A stretch of DNA of 64,000 nt from contig JAQBNH010000011.1 of the NCBI GenBank assembly GCA_028288705.1, forward strand, positions 95,017 to 159,016, written 5' to 3'. Shown here piece after piece: positions 54,501 through 62,800 of the stretch (the first letter of the stretch is position 1; every line of letters starts with the position of its first letter). A program made the position numbers and the translations under genes. Under the pieces are notes generated by a model. The model had not been told where the DNA came from and searched no databases. It was given only the letters and a program-made list of their open reading frames with translations. This stretch comes from Ferruginibacter sp. (GTDB lineage Bacteria; Bacteroidota; Bacteroidia; Chitinophagales; Chitinophagaceae).

Positions 54501-56102
54501 TGTGTGCCGAACATTAATGATACAACTACGAATCCTTATCGCTGGGGCATCTGGGGTAACTGGCGGAGTGACAGAAGTTATGCTTATTACAATGCACGCA
54601 AACAAGCTGATCCGAATGTGGCTACCAATATCCGGACCGATGGAGAAATAGCTGGCTTCATGCCTTATTGGAATTTCGAAAGCACATCTGTTTCCGCTTC
54701 GCAGGACAGCAGCCGCTGGGTCTGGAACAGTGAAATAAACTATGTGAACAGCAAGGGCCTCGAGTTACAAAATCGGGACGCACTTAACCGTTTTAATTCA
54801 GCGCAATACGGTTACAACCAGACTTTACCAGTAGCAGTCGGACAAAACAGCCGATACAGGGAAATGATGTTTGATGGTTTCGAAGACTATAACTACCGAA
54901 CGGATACCTGTAAATCCTGTCCGCCTAACAGGTTTGTCAATATGCTTGGCAACGGGGCGCTTGTAGATAGCGTTAGCCATACCGGAATTTACAGTTTGCG
55001 GGTGGCCGGCGGTCAGTCAAATGATGTCAGCGTCCCTGTCGTGCCTGACAGTACGACCAATCTATCGATGGCGATCAATAGCAATATTTCTATTGCTCAA
55101 ACCAATATTCCCATCATTAACGGTACGGGCACCGGGCTGAATGCGCTATACCAGTATGATACTTTTAAATTAAACAGGATAGATCCAGCCATTGATTTTC
55201 GATGGGGGACCGGAAATATATTCAGTACTTATCGAGACTATGTAAGTGTCAAATGGTCAGGATGGATACAGCCGAAGTTTTCTGAATACTATACATTTTA
55301 CGGATCAGCAGATGACAGGATGGTTGTCAGGGTAAATGGGGTACGGATATCTGATTCTACTATTTTGGAATCTAACTGGTGCATTGGCATACCCTTGAGG
55401 CGGATCTTTTTAACGGCAGGTCAGCTATATACCATTTCCGTTGAATTCCAGGAAGAAGCGGGTGTAGCGTTTGCGAACTTGGAATGGGAAAGCCCATCGC
55501 AGGTACGGCAGGTTGTACCCCGGAGTCAACTGTATCCAACTAATAATGCGTCGGGCAGTATAACAAATGTCTTTATCCCTTGTATAAAATTAAATAACCT
55601 GCAACCGTCAAAAGTGTCGCTGAAGAGGTTTTCTCCCATCCAGGGGACAAGCATCATTGTCGGTGCCTGGGTACGGGAAAAAGGAAATGCTGCCGATACC
55701 GTCACCAGTTATCGTAACACACAATTACAACTAGTATTTAACAACGGCAGCACGATAACGCTTCTGCCGAAAGGGAATATCATTGAAGGCTGGCAGCGGA
55801 TTGAGGAACAAGTGAGCGTGCCTGCAAATGCGACTTCGGTACAAATAAGGCTGATGTCGACTAATGGCTCAGTACCGGTGTTTTTTGATGACGTACGGAT
55901 ACATCCTTTCAATAGCAACCTGAAGTCTTTTGTATATCACCCGGTCAACATCCGCCTCATGGCAGAACTGGACGACAATAACTACGCGAGCTTTTATGAA
56001 TACGACGATGATGGAACGCTTGTGCGGGTTAAAAAAGAAACCGAAAAAGGTATCAAAACAATTAAAGAAACCAGGAGTGCGCTCTTGAAGGAGCAGGAAT
56101 AA
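48528..56102 (+). CDS. Giant secreted SpvB/RHS-type protein with DNRLRE-like and PA14 domains
   Basis: The 2,524-residue product has a signal peptide (GWFFFLLFYVQLISPVFA) and then the SpvB/RHS-encapsulation-type start (VDLFSGDFTYNIPLLDVGGY, WVGLGWNINPGTINRNMRG). The long middle is strand-rich. A DNRLRE-like region lies near residues 1745-1965. A PA14 lectin-like domain lies near 2220-2330 (WSGWIQPKFSEYYTFYGSAD, DRMVVRVNG), followed by a carbohydrate-binding-module-like sandwich. The end (NYASFYEYDDDGTLVRVKKE) is YD-repeat-like. It is probably surface or extracellular and paired with the RHS protein downstream. Confidence 0.85.
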   Translation: MFYKTGNSQKIIGWFFFLLFYVQLISPVFANRRTYSRYDYNEKSIRRNSIVADRFEQYSPLDEVPFAKTQVISDSPVLQSLPTPKVTQNMQAEDDGPGPSQPETQSFQSVNTNNMVDLFSGDFTYNIPLLDVGGYPVSLHYTSGITMDQEASWVGLGWNINPGTINRNMRGVPDDFNGSDKITKRTSIKANKTIGVTVGANAELIGKPMKVKGRSETSSDTMGRAGTAGFSIGVFHNNYNGWGVETGINAGINAGRASKGPLSAALSLSNNSQTGLDASPSFSYRLSKEAAKTQGFVTIGTNYNSRIGIQALQMTTQVRAQTNTKYMEKDVEKNLTSSFGGGIPSGISFAVPSFTPTITMPFTSQQYTFTAKIGSEKWVYHKNLNVQGSFSQQYIEDKDRQKDLPAYGYLYYQQAGEQADALLDFNREKDVAFRGTTPSIAIPTYTYDLYSISGEGTGGMFRPYRGDIGMIYDHAMATKSSSGKISLDLGFGSKFHGGIDLNKVWASTNSGAWRENNVMSQYIGFRNQDSLYENVYFKNPGEKVSVDQKFYDKIGDDKLVRVELSPVYSQNSAVVSAVRNLTMFKNAKAIGKVSLDGSAYKSNRDKRTQVISYLTAEEASMIAQDTAIKSYGINQFPKTSCDSNFQVIKRVGDIRKPHHLSEISVLNADGRRYVYGIPAYNIGQEDVSFAVNKKTGVDADGLVNYDMGVDNSYDNNKGKDNFYNQEAIPAYAHSFLLSSIVSPDYVDINNDGITEDDNGDAVKFNYSRIYGGANPYRWRAPFNQGQASYNEGLKTYSRDDRGSYAYGEKEIWYLNSIESKTMISTFVLETDTARHDSYGVLNDNGGRSTTQKLYRLKEINLYSKADYLKNGVAGAKPVKTVHFEYSYELCPGVPSSDNTGKLTLRRVWFTYNKNQKGKLNPYTFNYTSKDPSFNNKSYDRWGNYKDPAGNPGSTGNTLTNGEYPYTLQKGVKDWDSTKAALNIAPWTLNEIKLPSGGLMKVSYESDDYGYVQNRRAMRMFSITGMGPDSSAALRGALYDPGKNPVDYRYIFVRLPDAVYSKAEFKARYLEGVTKLYFKLFVKVPDDKWGTGYEQIPCFADIEDYNIKSGYGNKMAWIRVAALEGKSPMATAAIQFLRLNLPAKAFPFSEPGDNLSFKQAVGMITSAAANFKNAVNSFEYQMRKKGVCYEFDTAKSLVRLNAPDFTKFGGGLRVKKVEIFDNWQKMTTQTESVYGQTYTYKTTALVNNVPTLISSGVSTYEPALGKDENPFFQPIEYAEKMAKAGPTDFTYIEEPLGESLFPSPSVGYSKVAVQTINSTKKSANGVELSEFYTAKDFPTIFENTPLDDESKKTFANPLGNFFKFDAKRYVTLSQGFKVELNDMHGKMKSQSSYAQTNLKDPISYTYNYYKLDNANALNKHLSSKVASIDSANGKINSEAQMGKEVEVLIDVREQTSKTISASIQLNIDLAKIFPPIFFPSFPSLPTFETNRYRSIAVTKVVNRYGILDSVLHIDKGSKISTANMLYDGETGNVLLSRTQNEFDDPVYAFTYPAFWAYNGMGAAYKNTGAIFKNLTILNGLMFYKNQTPLALGRFFESGDEILLRGKIRRKSDPLSCIPENLKTYPDSSARIWAVDMAKTTGGATGIYFIDRDGVPVTAQANYIRIIRSGKRNMLGASVGSITSLKNPIRSVGGIDRLVFDSTGGVVAAAAVQYKDVWAVDSTTYRKDTVLRKYSQVQESIATLSGIDVSGVLATNRFASKKTCSIFDYAFLNNAHDFRSYSYRSDSACNSLTQRYKSSVIFNNFDGIIPYGSVITGATLTLSPPVNAVQIWGGALSNAAVIARPLGLAMRDYVALYGVSADVFNNTNGMRIDETTKIIVSPTAPQHIPTNQYYFNPDVTSLAQGMLDNYYGSGRRNRPSLVIDQQYQNLAGVFRNEMTFGFENCARNKLIPDCKPSMTIRYIPACANGNTPVYSTYPYPGYYCASQPVDTSICVPNINDTTTNPYRWGIWGNWRSDRSYAYYNARKQADPNVATNIRTDGEIAGFMPYWNFESTSVSASQDSSRWVWNSEINYVNSKGLELQNRDALNRFNSAQYGYNQTLPVAVGQNSRYREMMFDGFEDYNYRTDTCKSCPPNRFVNMLGNGALVDSVSHTGIYSLRVAGGQSNDVSVPVVPDSTTNLSMAINSNISIAQTNIPIINGTGTGLNALYQYDTFKLNRIDPAIDFRWGTGNIFSTYRDYVSVKWSGWIQPKFSEYYTFYGSADDRMVVRVNGVRISDSTILESNWCIGIPLRRIFLTAGQLYTISVEFQEEAGVAFANLEWESPSQVRQVVPRSQLYPTNNASGSITNVFIPCIKLNNLQPSKVSLKRFSPIQGTSIIVGAWVREKGNAADTVTSYRNTQLQLVFNNGSTITLLPKGNIIEGWQRIEEQVSVPANATSVQIRLMSTNGSVPVFFDDVRIHPFNSNLKSFVYHPVNIRLMAELDDNNYASFYEYDDDGTLVRVKKETEKGIKTIKETRSALLKEQE

Positions 56103-56123
56103 TTCAATTTTAATATCATTATC

Positions 56124-56852
56124 ATGAGACAGTTTTTTAAAATAATTTTCATGCTCATTATCACGCTTGTAAGGGGATATGATGCAGACTGCCAGCGTGC
56201 ATACGACACGACCTCGGCCAATATTATAGCTGAAATGGCTGACCTAAGCCGACAGCTCCGAGATACAGCTCATGTCAGTTTTGACGTGCACTATGAAATG
56301 CAGGATATCGACACTGTAACAACCAATGCTGTAATGGATGGCTCCATGCAGGTAAGTGGCGAAAATTTCCGGATGTGGATAGATAGTATTGAAACCATCC
56401 AGAACGGCCAGTACCTGTTTACAGTGTATCATAAGGACAGCCTCGTCGTGGTACAGCATCCAAACCCAATTGCCCGCCAGTTACTGCAGGTTGACGTGCT
56501 GGATCCGCTGGTTCAAAAAATGGTGCTGGGCGATTTGAAAGCAGTAGATTCTGCTGGCTACCGGAAAATTATCCTTGGCTTTGATGTAACTGCCCAATAT
56601 ATTTTTTATGAGATGGTGTATGATCCTGCCACTAAAAGACCATTGTATATCCGGTACGCTGTGCGCAAGGACGTTGAGTTGGAAACAGATAAGCGGGTGA
56701 ATGTCTACATAAAATTCAGCAACTACCAGGTCAATAGTTTTAAGGACGATATTTTTATCAGCAAACCTTATATCACTGTTCAAAACAGCGAAAATATTTC
56801 GACAGGCGTAAAAACAGCTAATTACCAGGTGGTAAACCTGATGGAAGAATAG
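56124..56852 (+). CDS. Exported LolA-like protein
   Basis: The 242-residue product has a signal peptide (MRQFFKIIFMLIITLVRG). Its body of long strands reads like the LolA/LolB half-barrel fold (VSFDVHYEMQDIDTVTTNAV, MVLGDLKAVDSAGYRKIILG, VNVYIKFSNYQVNSFKDDIF). LolA-like domains bind acyl chains. Here the gene is sandwiched between two giant secreted proteins, so it may assist their export or lipidation. The fold call is from strand pattern only. Confidence 0.6.
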   Translation: MRQFFKIIFMLIITLVRGYDADCQRAYDTTSANIIAEMADLSRQLRDTAHVSFDVHYEMQDIDTVTTNAVMDGSMQVSGENFRMWIDSIETIQNGQYLFTVYHKDSLVVVQHPNPIARQLLQVDVLDPLVQKMVLGDLKAVDSAGYRKIILGFDVTAQYIFYEMVYDPATKRPLYIRYAVRKDVELETDKRVNVYIKFSNYQVNSFKDDIFISKPYITVQNSENISTGVKTANYQVVNLMEE

Positions 56853-56898
56853 AGCGGAGTTGATGGTCCCTCGCTTTTATTTAAATAAAAAAAACGAA

Positions 56899-59800
56899 AT
56901 GAAACTTACGGCAAAGCTGGCAAAAATAATCCTGTTATTGGTGAGTATCCAATATGTAACAGTGGGCAGAGCGTTCGCAACTGATGAAAAATATGCGGCC
57001 ATTCCTCTTACGGGTACTAATAACCAGATACAAAAGGATTCCAGCAATTACGTCCAGGACACTGTCTTCTTCAACATGGCATTGCGGCCTACGCAAACGA
57101 CCTACAGTGTAAAAAACCTGGTAACGTTTAAGATCAACGAGTTTTCAAATATCGCTTTACCGGATACGTTTAAAGTCACCATCAGCTTCAAAGTATACTT
57201 TACCAAACTTGTTTCGGGAACCGAAGTGCAGGATTCATCTGCTTTACAAACCATTTTTGTAGAGTACAATAAATTCAGGAATTACCAAAATAAAGCATTG
57301 TACAGTTTTGAAGGAGGGTACAGTGCGCGCGTAAAAATATTATCGGTTACTTCCGTCTCCTCATCCGGCACATTCAGTAGCTACAAAAACGCACTGATGC
57401 TGGAAAACCAGATCACGGTAACAAGAGAGTATGCGTTCAATCCCCTGACAGATTATGTAGCCTCCGTCTCGGGTACCCCTGGTTCACAACTACAGGCATG
57501 CGACGCCTCCGGCGAGTATGTTGTTAGCTGGGGCAAACTTCGTGTTGCCAATGAATATGATCTGGAATGGACTTACCTGGATTCCGTTGCTCTGATCAAT
57601 TACTATGTTCCTAATACCTCAACATTAGATGCCCGAAAAGTATTTCAAAACAACGCCTCACGGGTAAGCATTACCAATGAGTCCTATGCGATCCCATTAT
57701 TGTATGACAATAAAGGCGTACTATTTTTTCGGGTGCGCCCTGTGGTCCTTCGCCCTGGCGGGCAACGGCTGGAAGGGAACTGGAGTAGTAATTACACAAA
57801 CGGCATGGGGGTGTACGGTTTTGCAGGCCATGAAATAAAATTGAACTGGCAGGCGAGTACAAGTTTTGCGGAGGAAGGCAAACGGAAGTCTGTGGTGCAA
57901 TATTTTGATGGCAGCCTCCGTAACAGGCAAACTGTAACAAAAGACAACAGTAATTGTAAAACCATCGTCGCGGAAACGCTTTATGATTACCAGGGCAGGC
58001 CTGCCATCCAGGTGCTTCCCACTCCAACGCTTAGCAGCCTGATTGGCTACACGCCCAATTTCAACAGGGACGTCAATGGCGCAAATTACGATAAGTCGAT
58101 CTTCGACGGGGACACGAGTGCAATCCTGTCCAGTTGCAATGCCCTTTTACCTGGCATGGGCAATACCGTATCAGGAGCTTCACGCTATTATTCAACAAAT
58201 AATGAAGTAAATGTTTATACGGCAGGATCTATCCGGTACATACCCAGCGCCAAATTATATCCATTTGCAGAAACGAGGTATACGCCAGATAATACAGGCA
58301 GAATTGCGATGCAGGGTGGGGTAGGGAAGGAATTTCAGATCAATCAAATCACGAACAGTTTTACCCACGAGACGAAATATTTTTATGGCAGTGCGGACCC
58401 GGAAGAACTGGATGCATTATTCGGAACAGAGGTAGGAAATGCCAGCCACTATTCTAAAAATATGGTGAAGGATGCCAACGGCCAGTACAGTGTGAGTTAC
58501 ACAGACATGCATGGCAGAACCATCGCGACAGCTTTGGCAGGGAAGCCCGAGAGTAAAATGGATACCCTCAGCAGCAGCAATACAAAACTGATCGTGAAAA
58601 AGTTATTGGATACCACCAATAACCTGGTTACCGGCAGGTCAATCGTTTCCAGCAAGGCATTGATTGTTACAAGTTCGGGAATGCACCGGTTCCAATATTC
58701 ATTGACGCCGGATAAGATAAGCGTCCAAACCTGCGACAGTGCAACAATTTGCTACGATTGCCTGTACGACCTTGACATTACGATCAGTAATGATTGCAGT
58801 AACCCGGCTGCCGGACCGATAACGATTCGCAGGACAAACCTTAGGGCTGACGGAATAATGGACACGACTTGTGGCGGACCTGCAAAAACTTTTCCTGGCG
58901 TTGATACCAGTGTATACCTTACTCCCGGCAGCTACATGATTTCTAAAACGCTGACGATTAGTCCGAAGGGCCTGGACAAATACAACGAAATATTTTTAAG
59001 AAGAAATACCTGCAAAACACTGCAGCAGATCATCCAGGAACAACAACAGATTTTTCTCGCCCAGGTGCAATGTCACCCGACCTGCCAATCGTGCACGGAC
59101 AGCCTGGGTACCCTGGAAAGCTATGTGGCCAGGTATTACCTGCGAAACAATATTCCGGTTTCAGACACAGGCTCTTTCAGGGACCAGGCTGTACTGGCAT
59201 ATAGTATGGAAAAGGCGTCCTGTGATGACCTTTGTAGCAGCACAGGGTTGCATACAAGTGCAAGGGAGCAGATGCTGGCTGATATGACTGCGCCTTACGG
59301 TCAATATGCAGAAATTGATAGTGCTTATGACCCGCATAATATTTTCTACAGCAACGCTGTAACAGGTTTGCCAAGATTTAAGTTATTGGTTGGAGGAGAC
59401 TTTTACAAGGATGCTTTCGGGCGCCCGGATTCGATTGTAAATTCGGCAGGTCAAAGAGTGCCACCTACCGATGTATCGATTACGAAAGAAGATTTTATTA
59501 ATAATTTTAAAGCATCCTGGGCGACTACATTGCTGCCCCTGCATCCTGAATACTGTTTCCTGCAAAAAGCAGAATCATATGCAGCCAGTTATACCTGGGA
59601 TGAACGCTTTGAAAAAGTGGACAGCTATGCCCAGGCTGTAGACAGCGGCTTCTTAAACCCCTCCAATTTCACTGGCCTGCCGTCCCGCCCGATCTTTAAT
59701 AGCGCTACAACAACACACCGCGACCCGATGTTTACATCACTGGCAACAGGATCAGCGGCAGCTTTTAAAGATTCACTTTTCCAGTATGTGAATACGGGAT

Positions 59801-62800
59801 CAGGCACGATCACGGCCTGGTCTATGGCCACAGTGATGGCGCATTGTGGGGCGGAAGATGATGCCTGCTTTAATTTGTACAAGAATGCTGACTCTGCTTT
59901 TTCAGTCGGCGCATCATGCAGCGGCGAACTGGATTTTGCATGGCGCTTTTTCAGAGAAATGTACCTGTTCAAAAAGACAGAGATTGTAAACAAACTTATT
60001 CATAGCAGTTGTCCAACTCCCGAAATCTTATCCTGGCATACGCTCAGTTTTCCAATTATTGACGTGATGGACGGGACGCATGATATTCCGTCTGATCCTG
60101 CGGCTGGTGCAGATAGCCTGGCGCAGTTTATTGATGAAAATTGCAGGGGTTATGTCACACAGTGGCTGGAGGAATTGCACCCTTGTAATTTACTGCAAAC
60201 TGATATAGACATCCTGTTCCCCAGGATGATTGAGGTATGCAAAAAAGGGGGCGATCTCGACCATGTGTTTGGTTCAAGTACCACGCCGCCGGGTACAGCT
60301 ACATCTGCCATGGATGTATCCTTTGAACAAATCATGAAGAATGTGCTGGGCGATCGTTATGACAGTACCTGTAATGCTTACCTGATTACTGCACCGTTGC
60401 CTTATGGTCAGCAACCTTCATACAGTGATGTAGAGATATGGGATAAGCCCGATAGTTGCCAGTGTACTAAAATTAGCGGCCTATATAATCAATTTCAGCA
60501 GGCAGGTGGGGGTAATTTTTCCGACTTTGTCTTTACTAAAACCGGTACCCGGATGTACCCTGGTGTATTGGATACCCTTCGTCGTTTATGCAGCGGGGAA
60601 ATCGCCTGCCAGTTCCTGGCAACGCCGATTGTTTTACCGGTGGCACTGCAATGTAACACAGGCCCGGTTTGTATCAGCTGCACGGAAATGAAGGTGGCAT
60701 ACAACCAATTTAAAGTTGAATTTCCAGGGATAGATCCCACCTACGATAATAATGACAGTGTGCGGCAAAACCGAAATAAGCTTTTCGGGACTTTCATGAA
60801 CAGGCGTTTTGGTTTTGTGAAAGACGCGACGGATTACCTGGATTTTATGTCAACCTGTGCCTTGCCCGTAAAAACCGATTCCAGTTATTGTGACTCGTTA
60901 AACTTGTTATTAAGAAACTACCAGCAGCTGCCAAACAAGATTGACACCGCGAAAAATGATGCTGGCCAGTGTGACACCTCGCATTTGAAAGTTAGTATTA
61001 CAAACAGTTTTACGCATACAGGCGGATTTTTAAAAAGCTGGATGTCCAACGGTGTCTGGAAAAATCCATTGGAGAACTATGCCCCAACGCCAAACTTCAT
61101 TTACAGCGATACACTGTGTCTTCCGGACAGTAGCTTCAGCAGCGAAAGCCGGCTTCGTTTTCCATTTAATGACAAGGGTTATGAGAGTTATGTTAATGGC
61201 GGCAAAACTGCTTACACTTATGGCTCTCTTATCAATGCCTACAGTTTTGAGAATAAAAATATTGGCATCTACCTGATCAATGGAAAACAATGGAAGGCTG
61301 CCGTCCCGGCACTTAATGATAGCATTTATGGTTATCTGCAGGTCATCGAGAATGGCGTTCAAACCATACATTCTTATTTTCCGCTCGGGATAAAATACCT
61401 TGGCGAGTGGGTAAACCTTAAATTAGAGATCAAGAATCTTCAACTGCGGGTGCTGTTGAACGATGTACAAAAAGATACGTTCACCCTGGCATCTCCTGTC
61501 ACCAAATTCTATTCACAGGTGGCGGAACCTTATGGGCCGGACTTCCAGATGGACTGGTTAAAAATGTTTGATAAGCAGGATCGCCTCCGTTATTTCGAAG
61601 AATTCAACGGTTGCGAAAACCTCGCTAAACAAACGCTGCCGAAATGCCAACCAGACTGCAAACAGGATTTTGTAACATATTTTAATGCCAAGTCTAATAC
61701 ACAGTATACTTTTACGCAAATAGATTCCCTTTATTTTAATCGTTGCGGCATCCATCCTGACCCTTGCTATAAAAGCCCGATTGATTGCAATAACATGCAA
61801 CAGGCTTTGAAAGAATACTACTTAAGCCAATATAGTACAACGCATGACTCGATGGGTGTAGATCAATCCTGGTTCATTGGAAGTAACTACATTGACAGAT
61901 CCGGTTATCCATACTCTATTAAAGATTTTATTAAGGCGGGAATCTTGTCGACGGCCGATTCAGTAGTGAACAACCGGGGAGATTTTGGATTTGGCTTTCA
62001 GATTCCAATGTGCGTAGATAATGGTTTTTCGCTTAGCATTAAATTGCGTACAAAGCCCGGGTCAAACGCTTTCACCGGGCAACCGATGTTTTACCAGTAT
62101 TTTACCAATGGCGGCTACCTCTTGACTGAATTCACCGGTTATGGTTCTTATAATGGCTGGCAGGGCGGCTATAGAGATGTAGGCGGAAATTATCACGGAA
62201 TCTACGATTTTAGCCAGAACGATAGCCTTTATACGGTTTTTGATACATGGAAAACGTATAAGGTTAGTTTTAAAAATAACCGCGCTTATACCTATATCAA
62301 TGATAGTTTAAAAGCCAGTATTTATTTCCCGGGAACCTTCGACCGCCTGAGAGCGTTCAGTATGGCGAACTGGTACAATACAGAGACGGAATACGACTGG
62401 GTAAAAATTCAGGATGCCAGTGGTAAAATTATTTACCAGGAAGATTTTAATGACTATACCAATTTTTCAAAAGCTGATAACAGTGTCCTTTGCCAGCTGG
62501 TCAATTGCAGCGGCAATTTTACTTACTTCTTTAATAATCGCTTCCACACAAATTACAGTTACACAGAATTGCTGGAGTTGTATAAGGGGAAATGTAATAT
62601 TTATTTTGAACCCTGTACGTCTGCAAGCGGACCGACGCTTTGCGGTGATCCCAAGCCTGTTTTTGAGAATGTAGATGCACCTGATCTTTCTGCATGTGCA
62701 GATAGTACCTTATTCAGCGTAGGTACAGGAACCCTGCTATATAACGCTTACAGGGATTCGCTGGTGAATAGTTTTAACGATCGCTACCTCGAGAAATGCC